Assembly: GCA_017484085.1 (NCBI GenBank)
Contig: JAFUTW010000043.1
Span: forward strand, 1-45,016
DNA: 45,016 nt
Reading direction: 5' to 3'
Source: Clostridia bacterium
GTDB lineage: Bacteria > Bacillota > Clostridia > Christensenellales > Aristaeellaceae
This document shows positions 7,771 to 15,238 of this stretch, piece by piece (the stretch's first letter is position 1; every line of letters starts with the position of its first letter). The position numbers and the translations under genes are program-made. The notes under the pieces are model-generated. The model was not told where the DNA came from. It saw only the letters and a program-made list of their open reading frames with translations, and did not search any database.

Positions 7771-7976
7771 GGGCATTTCTATTTCCGGGCACACACACGT
7801 ATGCCCTGCAATCGGATCCTTACCCCCACTCCATACAGCGGGTGCATGCTATCCCATGACAGATGAATGCCCCGTCAGACAAAAAAGCGCTGCCGCACAG
7901 GGCGCAACCGGCTGGCTGTCCTTCAGAGATATCCTCATTTCATTCATACAAATCCGTCCTAATGATATTATAACCA

Positions 7977-8004
7977 TTGAATTTATATCAGTTTATGTTA
8001 TACT
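7977..8004 (+). promoter_or_regulatory. Promoter plus operator-like element of the surface-protein locus (copy 2)
   Basis: TTGAAT (7977-7982), 16-bp spacer, TATACT (7999-8004). It shares TTTATATCA and TTTATG with the element at 5654; the dyad here is imperfect (ATATCA-N5-TGTTAT). A short 7-bp hairpin (8036-8042 with 8048-8054) follows in the leader. Confidence 0.7.
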
Positions 8005-8080
8005 GAATAGAGATATACGTCCTTTTTTATACCAGTGTCATTAAAAAAATGACATCGCCATATGTGAAAGAGAAACAGCT

Positions 8081-8737
8081 ATGTCGATTGAAATGAGTAT
8101 GGCAGCCGGCACGGGGTTGATGCTGGTCGTGATGCTGGCTTCCGCACGTCATCTGCACACACCGCCGTGGAAAACAGCGATCCTGTCGGTTCTTCTTGCC
8201 TGTGCAGGTTATACAGGCGCCAAGCTTATGTTTGCCATCGAAGCGGGCGGCAGGCTGGACGGTCGGTCTTTTTTCGGAGCGCTGCTGTTCGTTCCCCCAT
8301 TAATGGTTCTGGCAGCGCTGGCACTGCGAATGCCGCTGGGGGATGCGCTGGATCTTTGCGCGCCGGGTGAGTGTGTGATGCTGGCGCTGCTGAAGGTGAA
8401 ATGCCTGATGGATGGCTGCTGTGCCGGAATGATCCTGCGCACGACGGACTCCGGCAGCGTCATCCGCTTTCCCAGTCAGATCTCCGAAGGGGGCCACGCG
8501 CTGTTGCTGTGCGGCGTGCTGATGGTTCTGATCCGCAGGGGGCGATGGCGCGGGCAGGTTTACGCCTGGTATATGATCCTCTACAGTGTCGGCCGGTTTA
8601 TTCTGAACCTGCTGCGGGAAACAGAACCCTTCATTTGGATCCTGCCCGCCGGGAACTTCTGGTCGCTGATAACCTTAGCCGCTGGCACCACTTGGCTGCT
8701 CCTGAAGCGGCAGCGGGCAGTTCACACGGCTGCTTGA
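8081..8737 (+). CDS. Lgt-like integral membrane protein (prolipoprotein diacylglyceryl transferase family)
   Basis: A 218-residue polytopic membrane protein with about six hydrophobic segments. The pattern follows Lgt: a GGRLDGRSFFGALL loop, RMPLGDALDLCAPG, a KVKCLMDGCCAG segment like the family's R-x-G-C-F-x-N-G-C-C-x-G, and SVGRFILNLLRE near the C-terminus like the R-F-x-x-E-x-x-R segment. It is shorter than housekeeping Lgt (about 260-290), and the usual H-G-G motif in the first conserved loop is not visible. Genuine lipoprotein lipidation is therefore uncertain. It sits between two sortase-anchored adhesins, 44 nt ahead of the second, under the shared promoter type. Role in maturation or lipid modification of surface proteins is inference. 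The ribosome site (GAAAGAGAA) is weak. Confidence 0.72.
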   Translation: MSIEMSMAAGTGLMLVVMLASARHLHTPPWKTAILSVLLACAGYTGAKLMFAIEAGGRLDGRSFFGALLFVPPLMVLAALALRMPLGDALDLCAPGECVMLALLKVKCLMDGCCAGMILRTTDSGSVIRFPSQISEGGHALLLCGVLMVLIRRGRWRGQVYAWYMILYSVGRFILNLLRETEPFIWILPAGNFWSLITLAAGTTWLLLKRQRAVHTAA

Positions 8738-8781
8738 ATGGATTCTTTCGCAAACTGCATAGCATTGAAGGAGATAATTCC

Positions 8782-11700
8782 ATGAAAAAGTATGTAATCA
8801 GGCTGATTCTCATTTGGGTGCTGGTTTCCTCGTTGCTCGGCACGGTTTCCTCTGTGTCGGCCGCCAGCATCAGCAGCCAGACCGACAAGAAAACTGTCGG
8901 CGTTTCCTGGTTCGACAGCTATGAGGCAGATACGGGCAGCTATATTACCGTTGAGAATCCGGTGCCCGCAGCGGACGGAAAAGCGGTCGAGAGCGGTACG
9001 TATACCGGTCACGTCAAGGGCGAAATACCTGCATCGCAACTGTTCGGCTGGGTCTCCGGCCATTTGGAGGACACCATCGCTGGCATTCAAATGAAAAATT
9101 TCTACCCCCACGGGGACGGCAAAAACAAAATAGGCGGGGTGCTCTTCGACGTCACCTTCCCTAACGGCGCCATACTTGACTTTGATGGAATTACCGTCAG
9201 CAAAGGCACCAGTGCTTTCAGCAAAGTGGAAATCCACGAGGGCGCTTACAAGATCTCAAACAAATCCTCCAGCGGATGCACCGGCACCACCTACACCAAC
9301 AGTAAAAGCTACGACACAAGCAAAAACGCGGTGACTTTCCTGTTTACCTTCACCGATTCCAATTTTGAAGGCATCTATGCTGCGTACGCCAAAAACCCCG
9401 GTGCGCTCATTACCTTCGACATTCCTTATACGATGGAGATTGAGGCAGGTACAGCGCTGGATTCCCTGGGAGAAATCACGGCCAAAGGCCAAACCTGGAT
9501 GCACATCACCAGCCGCCTGCAGCCGGCCTATGTTTACACAAATGCATTCACAGAGGGTGCAGCCATCCCCGATACCCCGGTTTATCCGACGGTAGTATTG
9601 ACACTGCACGCCAACAACGGAACGGACGAAACGCAGCAGGTGACCCTGATTCCCGACAGTGACCAGGAAAGCGACCGGAAGCTGCCGGCCAACCCCTTCA
9701 CCTGCGACGGTTTCACATTCATCGGTTGGGCTGCCGTGGCGCAACCTGCCGGCAGCACCGATGTGAGCGTGCTGTACCGGGACGGTGAAGCTTTCCGTTT
9801 CGATCAGCCAGGCATTTCCCTGCGCGAAACCGCTGCGCTTGAAAAAGCCGGCCTGATGCAGATCACGTTGGCCTGTCTCTTTGCCCCCGCCCTCGCCGAT
9901 GAAACCGGCAACATCCGTTACGGTGATCTGTACGCCGTGTGGATGCCGGAGAAGCCCTCCGAATATGCCGCCAGCCTGAGTCTGCCCGGCGACCTGCAGG
10001 TCAAAACCCCCGCCAAGGGCGACAGCTTCACTACCGAGCATGAGGAAGCATACACCACCAAGACCGGCGCCAGTTTGACCTATGCCGCTTTGCTGAACGT
10101 GTCCCAGATCAAGCAACAAATCCTGAGTGAACAGAAGTATTATGAAGCCAAGGCTGAGCAGCAGGGCCGCGATCTGCCGCTGGAAAGCATCCTTCTGGAC
10201 GGTCTGGTTTCCCGGTTCGTAGTTGAGATGGAAGCTGACGCAGGGCTGGACATCAGCGGCGCCGCTTTCGAACTCAAAAACGGCGGACGTTTCTCCGTCA
10301 CGGACACCGCTGTTGACGGCCAGAAAGCCACCATTACCATGACTTACGACGCCGGCGGCATCAAAAACTTCAAACAGCTGAAAGATGACATCATCGGCAT
10401 GGACGATATGCTGGAGATGGACGTAACCGGCGTAAAGGTCTCCGCTGATGACACCCTGCTCTCCGGCGGTCTGGTGATGCGCGGCAGCGTCACCGGCGAT
10501 TTCTACAGTCTGGCCACTTTGGGCACCACCACTCACCCGTTCGCCTTCGCCTGGAAGAGCATCCAGGATCACGAGCTGGCCGGCGATAAGATCCCGTCCG
10601 GTATCGAATCCGGCAAGGACGGTCAGGACGCCGTGCTGGGCGCCGACCCGAAGGAGGAAATCCGCCTGACTGTCGTCGTAGCTCCCGAAGTCGAATTGCC
10701 CGGCGATCTGCAGGTCAAAACACCCGCCAAAGGCGACAGCTTCACTACCGAGCACGAGCAAGCATACATCACCGCAACAGGCGACAGCCTGACCTGTGCC
10801 GCATTGCTGAACGTGTCCCAGATCAAGCAGCAAATCCTGGGCGAGCAGAAGTATTATGAAGCCAAGGCTGAGCAGCAGGGCCGCGATCTGCCGCTGGAAA
10901 GCATCCTCCTGGAGGATCTGTCTTCCCGGTTCGTAGTTCAGATGGAAGCTGACGCAGGGCTGGACATCAGCGGCGCCGCTTTCGATCTGAAGAACGGCGG
11001 CCGTTTTTCCGTCACGGACACCGCTGTTGACGGCCAGAAAGCCACCATTATCATGACCTACGACGCCGGTAGCATCAAAAACTTCAAACAACTGGCGGAT
11101 GACATCACCGGCATGGATGATATGCTGGAGATGGATGTAACCGCCGTTAAGGTCACCGCTGATGATACCCTGCTCTCCGGCGGTCTGGTGATGCGCGGCA
11201 GCGTAACCGGCGGCTTCTACAGTCTGGCTGCTCTGAACACCACCATCCGCCCGTTCGCCTTCTCCTGGAAGAGCACCCAAGACCACGAACTGACTGGCAG
11301 TAAGATCCCTTCCGGCATCGAATCCGGCAAAGACGGCCAGGACGCCGTGCTTGGCGCTGATCCAAAGGAGGAAATCCGTCTGACTTTCGTCGTAGCCCCC
11401 GAAGTCGAATTGCCCGGCGATCTGCAGGTCAAAACGCCCGCCAAAGGCGACAGCTTTACCACTGAACATGAGAAAGCGTACCCGACCAAGACCGGCGCCG
11501 GTCTGACCTATGCCGCTTTGCTGAATGTATCCCAAATCAAGCAGCAAATCCTGGACGAGCAGAAGTATTATGAAGCCAAAGCCGAACAGCAAGGCCGCGA
11601 TCTGCCGCTGGAAAGCATCCTTCTCAACGATCTGTCTTCCCGATTCATCGTTGAACTGGAAGCTGATGCAGGACTGGATATCAGTGGCGCTGCCTTTACA

Positions 11701-12519
11701 CTGAAAAACGGCGGCCGTTTCTCCATCACAGATTTCTCGGTTGACGGCCAGAAAGCCACCGTCACCATGACTTACGATGCCAGCAGCATCAAAAACTTCA
11801 AGCAACTGGCTGATGACATCACCGGCATGGATGATATGCTGGAGATGGATGTAACCGGCGTGAAGGTCACTGCTGATAACGCCACGCTTTCCGGCGGTCT
11901 GGTAATGCGCGGCAGCGTCACCGGCGACTTCTACAGTCTGGCCACCCTGAACACCACTACCCACCCGTTCGCCTTCTCCTGGAAGAGCACACAGGATCAC
12001 GAGTTGACCGGCAATAAGATCCCTTCCGGCATTGAATCCGGCAAAGACGGTCAGGACGCCGTTCTGGGCGCTGACCCGAAGGAAGAAATCCGCCTGACCG
12101 TCGTCGCAACCCCTGACATACCTGGTACCAACAAATATAAGTTCACCTTCACCAAGATCTGGCAGGGTGAAAAGGCAGACAGTATCACCTGGACACTGTA
12201 TAATGCCGACGGCGCCGTCGTCAGCAAGAAATTCAACAAGAAGGTCACGGACGAATACACCTGGAACTATGAGACATGGTTCCGTGACGACGCAGGCTAC
12301 TACCTCATCGAGGAAGCGCCGGACGGTTACGCCGCGACGTACAAAAACGTCGGCAGCTATGCCGATGTGACGGACCGCTGCTACAGCGGCGGCACCATCA
12401 TCAACACCAAGATCCCGAAGACAGGCGATACTTCCAGGCCTCTTGTGTGGCTGGCGCTGGCGTTTGCGGCGCTTGGCGGCATTGCGCTGATCACCCGGAA
12501 AAAGGCAGAAGAAGACTGA
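8782..12519 (+). CDS. Large repeat-containing sortase-anchored adhesin
   Basis: A 1245-residue surface protein starting at ATG 8782 behind AAGGAGA; the longer upstream frame overlaps the Lgt-like gene and is not credible. Order: signal peptide (MKKYVIRLILIWVLVSSLLG...SAAS); an about 220-residue N-terminal domain (GVLFDVTFPNGAILDFDGITV), probably a beta-sandwich; an InlB B-repeat-like module near residues 270-395 (FTCDGFTFIGWA ... GDLYAVW); three tandem 238-residue repeats, each opening LPGDLQVKTPAKGDSFTTEH; a CnaB domain; IPKTGDTS, a hydrophobic helix and RKKAEED. The last about 128 residues are almost identical to the end of the adhesin at 5772. The repeat unit matches no domain I can name. 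It is probably a wall-linked fibrous adhesin, cotranscribed with the Lgt-like gene. Confidence 0.85.
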   Translation: MKKYVIRLILIWVLVSSLLGTVSSVSAASISSQTDKKTVGVSWFDSYEADTGSYITVENPVPAADGKAVESGTYTGHVKGEIPASQLFGWVSGHLEDTIAGIQMKNFYPHGDGKNKIGGVLFDVTFPNGAILDFDGITVSKGTSAFSKVEIHEGAYKISNKSSSGCTGTTYTNSKSYDTSKNAVTFLFTFTDSNFEGIYAAYAKNPGALITFDIPYTMEIEAGTALDSLGEITAKGQTWMHITSRLQPAYVYTNAFTEGAAIPDTPVYPTVVLTLHANNGTDETQQVTLIPDSDQESDRKLPANPFTCDGFTFIGWAAVAQPAGSTDVSVLYRDGEAFRFDQPGISLRETAALEKAGLMQITLACLFAPALADETGNIRYGDLYAVWMPEKPSEYAASLSLPGDLQVKTPAKGDSFTTEHEEAYTTKTGASLTYAALLNVSQIKQQILSEQKYYEAKAEQQGRDLPLESILLDGLVSRFVVEMEADAGLDISGAAFELKNGGRFSVTDTAVDGQKATITMTYDAGGIKNFKQLKDDIIGMDDMLEMDVTGVKVSADDTLLSGGLVMRGSVTGDFYSLATLGTTTHPFAFAWKSIQDHELAGDKIPSGIESGKDGQDAVLGADPKEEIRLTVVVAPEVELPGDLQVKTPAKGDSFTTEHEQAYITATGDSLTCAALLNVSQIKQQILGEQKYYEAKAEQQGRDLPLESILLEDLSSRFVVQMEADAGLDISGAAFDLKNGGRFSVTDTAVDGQKATIIMTYDAGSIKNFKQLADDITGMDDMLEMDVTAVKVTADDTLLSGGLVMRGSVTGGFYSLAALNTTIRPFAFSWKSTQDHELTGSKIPSGIESGKDGQDAVLGADPKEEIRLTFVVAPEVELPGDLQVKTPAKGDSFTTEHEKAYPTKTGAGLTYAALLNVSQIKQQILDEQKYYEAKAEQQGRDLPLESILLNDLSSRFIVELEADAGLDISGAAFTLKNGGRFSITDFSVDGQKATVTMTYDASSIKNFKQLADDITGMDDMLEMDVTGVKVTADNATLSGGLVMRGSVTGDFYSLATLNTTTHPFAFSWKSTQDHELTGNKIPSGIESGKDGQDAVLGADPKEEIRLTVVATPDIPGTNKYKFTFTKIWQGEKADSITWTLYNADGAVVSKKFNKKVTDEYTWNYETWFRDDAGYYLIEEAPDGYAATYKNVGSYADVTDRCYSGGTIINTKIPKTGDTSRPLVWLALAFAALGGIALITRKKAEED
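9982..12111 (+). repeat. Three tandem ~714-bp repeats within the adhesin
   Basis: Units begin at 9982, 10696 and 11410 and are 714, 714 and about 702 bp. Each codes LPGDLQVKTPAKGDSFTTEH, then VSQIKQQIL, EQKYYEAKAEQQGRDLPLES, ADAGLDISGAAF, GMDDMLEMDV and SGKDGQDAVLGADPKEEIRL. DNA similarity is high throughout, so copy number may vary by recombination. Confidence 0.9.
12130..12516 (+). repeat. Shared CnaB/IPKTG 3' module, copy 2
   Basis: Counterpart of 7303-7686. Protein differences are scattered single substitutions (for example LWLMLAF against VWLALAF in the membrane helix), so the anchoring module is under the same constraint in both proteins. Confidence 0.75.
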
Positions 12520-12557
12520 TAAGCGTTCCGCGCTGAATCTCTCCCCCGATTTCAAAG

Positions 12558-12586
12558 CCCCGGCCAGAAGCAGCCGGGACTTTTTT
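12558..12586 (+). terminator. Intrinsic terminator of the surface-protein locus
   Basis: Arms CCCGGC (12559-12564) and GCCGGG (12573-12578) followed by A, C and six T residues, 39 nt after the adhesin stop. Confidence 0.8.
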
Positions 12587-12588
12587 GA

Positions 12589-12617
12589 TTGTTTCGAAGC
12601 GGTATATCCTGTATAAT
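12589..12617 (+). promoter_or_regulatory. Promoter of the metallopeptidase gene
   Basis: TTGTTT (12589-12594), 17-bp spacer, TATAAT (12612-12617), leaving a leader of about 130 nt. Confidence 0.5.
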
Positions 12618-12754
12618 ACGTCCATCATCTCTGCTCCATACAGGGCGCATGCCGCCACAGGACAGGCACGCCGGTACCGTTATCTTTCGGGTATGATGTC
12701 ACCGGCCGCCGCAGTGGTCCTCCAATCCGCTTTCTTCTCTTGAAAGGCTGTCCT

Positions 12755-13147
12755 ATGATTTCAATGCAGGAGTTCAGGGCTATCGTTTCGGAATTGCTGG
12801 ATGAGCTTCCGGAAGCGTTTTTCCGCGACCTCTCCGGCGGCGTCCTCGTGTCGGAGGCCGCCGTCATACCGGATTACGCGCAGGAAAACGACCTCTATAC
12901 CATGGGGCAGTACTCCATCTGTTCCGGCATCCGGCAGATCATCCTTTATAAAGGCTCTTTCGACCGGGTCCACCCTGCCGCGGATGCCGGGGAGGCGCGG
13001 GAGATCCTGCGCGGCATCCTGCACCATGAGTTCCGCCATCACATGGAATTCCTGGCCGGCATCCACAGCCGCTCCTCCCTGGAAGCACAGGATGAGCGGG
13101 AAAAGGCGGCTTACCTCGCACAGCATGCAAAAAACCGCAGCCCGTAA
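12755..13147 (+). CDS. Zincin-like metallopeptidase family protein
   Basis: A 130-residue protein starting at ATG 12755, with GAAAGG 8 nt upstream; a TTG at 12740 is an inferior alternative. The motif HHEFRHHMEF near residue 92 is an HExxH zinc site (His-Glu-Phe-Arg-His). The surrounding length and pattern fit the small bacterial zincin_1 (DUF1025) proteins, which show a minigluzincin-like fold. These are cytoplasmic; no substrate is known. The C-terminal tail is charged (EAQDEREKAAYLAQHAKN). It is monocistronic and convergent with the next gene. Confidence 0.72.
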   Translation: MISMQEFRAIVSELLDELPEAFFRDLSGGVLVSEAAVIPDYAQENDLYTMGQYSICSGIRQIILYKGSFDRVHPAADAGEAREILRGILHHEFRHHMEFLAGIHSRSSLEAQDEREKAAYLAQHAKNRSP

Positions 13148-13180
13148 CAGCTGCGGTCCATGTTCCAGCGAAACCGGGAT

Positions 13181-13510
13181 TCAGGGTTCCTCTTCTTCCT
13201 CTTCCAGATTCCTCAGGCGCTCTTCGCTGTTCAGCCAGGTGCTGTAAACGGCCTGCGCCCCTTCGCTCTCCTTCTTTTTCCGCCATGCGCCGGCGTCCGC
13301 GCAGATGGCCAGCATCTCGTCCGCGATCATCTCCACGCTCCGCGGGCGGGCGTTATACAAGTATGATACCATGCGGTCCATCGCCCTGGGGCTGCCCAGC
13401 TGCCGGGCCAGCAGGTCAGCCAACTCCCTGGGATAGCCCAGCGAAATCACCGCCGAGGTCAGGCGCGCCCTGGCCTGCGCCCAGCTTTTTCTGTCGATCG
13501 CCATCGTCAT
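13181..13510 (-). CDS. Conserved small protein of unknown function
   Basis: About 109 residues from ATG 13508-13510 (a second ATG at 13502-13504 is equally well placed behind GGAGAGG). It is mostly helical with LGYPRELADLLARQLGSPRAM, then ADEMLAICADAGAWRKKKES, and an acidic tail of six consecutive Glu. No membrane helix or signal is present, and I recognise no catalytic motif. Similar small proteins with an ADEMLAI-type helix occur in Clostridia without assigned function. It has a good divergent promoter shared with the hydrolase region. Confidence 0.6.
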   Translation of the reverse strand: MTMAIDRKSWAQARARLTSAVISLGYPRELADLLARQLGSPRAMDRMVSYLYNARPRSVEMIADEMLAICADAGAWRKKKESEGAQAVYSTWLNSEERLRNLEEEEEEP

Positions 13511-13537
13511 TCCTCTCCCTTGTGCTTTCACGCGCTT

Positions 13538-13566
13538 ATTATACCGCTGCGCCCGACGGATCGCAA
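13538..13566 (-). promoter_or_regulatory. Promoter of the small unknown gene
   Basis: On the minus strand: TTGCGA (13561-13566), 17-bp spacer, TATAAT (13538-13543), about 27 nt before the start codon. Confidence 0.6.
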
Positions 13567-13594
13567 ACAGGCAGGCGCGGCGTCCGGAGTTTTT

Positions 13595-14341
13595 ATGCAT
13601 CACAAAAGAATGAAACGGCTTTTCCTGCCCTTCCTGCTTCTGCTTGTCCTCTGCGCGGGCGCACTCTACGCCGGGCAGTATTATCACGCGGACAGCACCG
13701 CCGCAGCCGCCCTGTCGTCAGACAGTTCCGTTACGGTTTCCGAAACGGATTACGGCTGGCACTTTGACGGCCCGTGCGACGATACCGCGCTCATCTTCTA
13801 TCCCGGCGCAAAGGTGGAGGAGACCGCCTATGCCCCGCTGCTCCGCCTGCTGGCCGCCGGCGGGATCGACGTGTGCCTGGTCAGAATGCCGCTGCGCCTC
13901 GCGATCCTGGGGATGAACCGGGCAGACGCGGCCCTGCGCGCGCATTCCTACAGCCGGTGGATCATCGGCGGCCATTCGCTGGGCGGCGCCTGCGCCTCTC
14001 ATTATGCCGCAAAGAGCAGCGGCCGGCTGGATGGTCTCATCCTGCTGGCCGCGTATCCCATGTCCAGGCTTCCGGATGATCTGGATACGCTGCTTCTATA
14101 CGGGACAGAAGACGGCGTCCTGAACAGACAGGCGTACGACAAAAAACGGTCTCTTGCGCCTGCAGGCGCCAAGGAAGCCGTCATAGAGGGCGGGAACCAC
14201 GCGCAGTTCGGCGCCTACGGCTCCCAGAAGGGGGACGGCGCGGCAAGGATCCCTGCCCGGCAGCAGCAGGAGGAGACGGTCCGCATCATCCTGCAGCACT
14301 TCCTTCAGGATGGGGCAGCGCCTTCCGCTCCGGCCCCGTAA
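13595..14341 (+). CDS. Secreted or membrane-anchored alpha/beta hydrolase
   Basis: A 248-residue protein from ATG 13595 (GGAG upstream). The N-terminus (MHHKRMKRLFLPFLLLLVLCAGALY) is a signal anchor or signal peptide. The body is an alpha/beta hydrolase: LIFYPGAKVEETAY, nucleophile elbow GGHSLGG (Ser near residue 131), Asp in LLLYGTEDG and His in GGNHAQFG, a full triad. The pattern fits the abhydrolase_5 group of small extracytoplasmic hydrolases. The substrate is unknown. TcdA follows 83 nt downstream and is not obviously related. Confidence 0.8.
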   Translation: MHHKRMKRLFLPFLLLLVLCAGALYAGQYYHADSTAAAALSSDSSVTVSETDYGWHFDGPCDDTALIFYPGAKVEETAYAPLLRLLAAGGIDVCLVRMPLRLAILGMNRADAALRAHSYSRWIIGGHSLGGACASHYAAKSSGRLDGLILLAAYPMSRLPDDLDTLLLYGTEDGVLNRQAYDKKRSLAPAGAKEAVIEGGNHAQFGAYGSQKGDGAARIPARQQQEETVRIILQHFLQDGAAPSAPAP

Positions 14342-14424
14342 ACGGGCTTGAGCGGGTGTGCTATCATGTGAACCGGACGTGCTGCGTCCTTCCGATCTTT
14401 ACTGAATACAACGGAGAAATTGCA

Positions 14425-15165
14425 ATGGCCAATCAGTTTTCAAGGACACAGCTCCTGCTCGGGGCTGAGGCGATGGAACGGCTGTGGAACAGCCGCGTCG
14501 CCGTCTTCGGCATCGGCGGCGTGGGCGGATACGTTGTCGAAGCGCTGGCCCGCTCCGGCATCGGCGCACTGGATCTCATCGACAACGACCGCGTCTGTCT
14601 CTCCAACCTGAACCGTCAGCTGATCGCGACCCACGAGACGATCGGCCGCTTCAAGGTGGATGTGGCGGAGGAACGCATCCACGCCATCAGCCCGGACTGC
14701 CGCGTCGAAAAGCACAAGGTCTTCTACCTGCCCGAAACGCAGGGCCGGTTCGACTTTACGGCCTACGATTACGTCGTCGATGCCATCGACACCGTGAAGG
14801 GCAAGCTGGCGCTCGCCGAGCAGGCGCAGGCGTCCCACACGCCCATCATCTCCTCCATGGGGGCCGGAAACAAGCTGGACCCGACCGCGTTCCGCGTGGC
14901 GGACATCTACAAGACCTCCGTCTGCCCGCTGGCCAGGGTCATGCGCAGCGAGTGCAAAAAGAGGGGTATCCGGCACCTGAAAGTCGTCTACTCCACGGAG
15001 ACGCCGACACGGCCTCTGGCGGATCCGGCCGAACTCTGTCCGGAAGAGGTGCGCACGTCTGCCGGCCGCAAAGACACCCCGGGCTCGACCGCCTTCGTCC
15101 CCTCCGTCGCCGGGCTCATCATCGCGGGTGAAGTCGTGAGGGATCTCTGTGCGCTTCAGCCTTGA
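14425..15165 (+). CDS. tcdA: tRNA threonylcarbamoyladenosine dehydratase
   Basis: A 246-residue E1-like (ThiF/HesA) enzyme that uses ATP to cyclise t6A37 to ct6A37 in ANN-decoding tRNAs. It has the Rossmann motif GIGGVGGYVVEALARSGIG, the DNDRVCLSNLNRQ segment that contacts ATP, and DAIDTVKGKLAL, followed by SSMGAGNKLDP, which distinguishes TcdA (CsdL/YgdL) from ThiF and MoeB. The start at MANQFSRT (ATG 14425) is chosen over an upstream in-frame ATG because of GGAGAAAT and alignment of the family N-terminus. No csdA/csdE sulfur-transfer partner is nearby. Confidence 0.9.
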   Translation: MANQFSRTQLLLGAEAMERLWNSRVAVFGIGGVGGYVVEALARSGIGALDLIDNDRVCLSNLNRQLIATHETIGRFKVDVAEERIHAISPDCRVEKHKVFYLPETQGRFDFTAYDYVVDAIDTVKGKLALAEQAQASHTPIISSMGAGNKLDPTAFRVADIYKTSVCPLARVMRSECKKRGIRHLKVVYSTETPTRPLADPAELCPEEVRTSAGRKDTPGSTAFVPSVAGLIIAGEVVRDLCALQP

Positions 15166-15190
15166 AGGCGGATGCCTCTTGTGATATGAT
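15162..15190 (+). promoter_or_regulatory. Promoter of the AAA-CYTH gene
   Basis: TTGAAG (15162-15167, overlapping the tcdA stop), 17-bp spacer, TATGAT (15185-15190). Confidence 0.5.
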
Positions 15191-15238
15191 TTCAGCAGAA
15201 GCAAGACAGTTTGCACGAGTGCTTGGGAGGTATGCCTC

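Noticed and set aside
8371-8781. N-terminal extension of the large adhesin overlapping the Lgt-like gene
   Set aside because: The signal peptide and AAGGAG ribosome site fix the start at 8782; the extension is an out-of-frame reading of the membrane protein gene.
9982-12111. CRISPR-like or satellite repeat
   Set aside because: Repeats are 714 bp, in frame and protein coding, with no spacers.
9256-12555. A 1099-codon minus-strand frame opposite the repeat adhesin
   Set aside because: Mirrors the three tandem repeats of the real gene; the adhesin has signal peptide, repeats and sorting signal, this frame has none.
12740-12754. TTG start five codons upstream of the metallopeptidase ATG
   Set aside because: It would overlap the GAAAGG ribosome site that serves ATG 12755.
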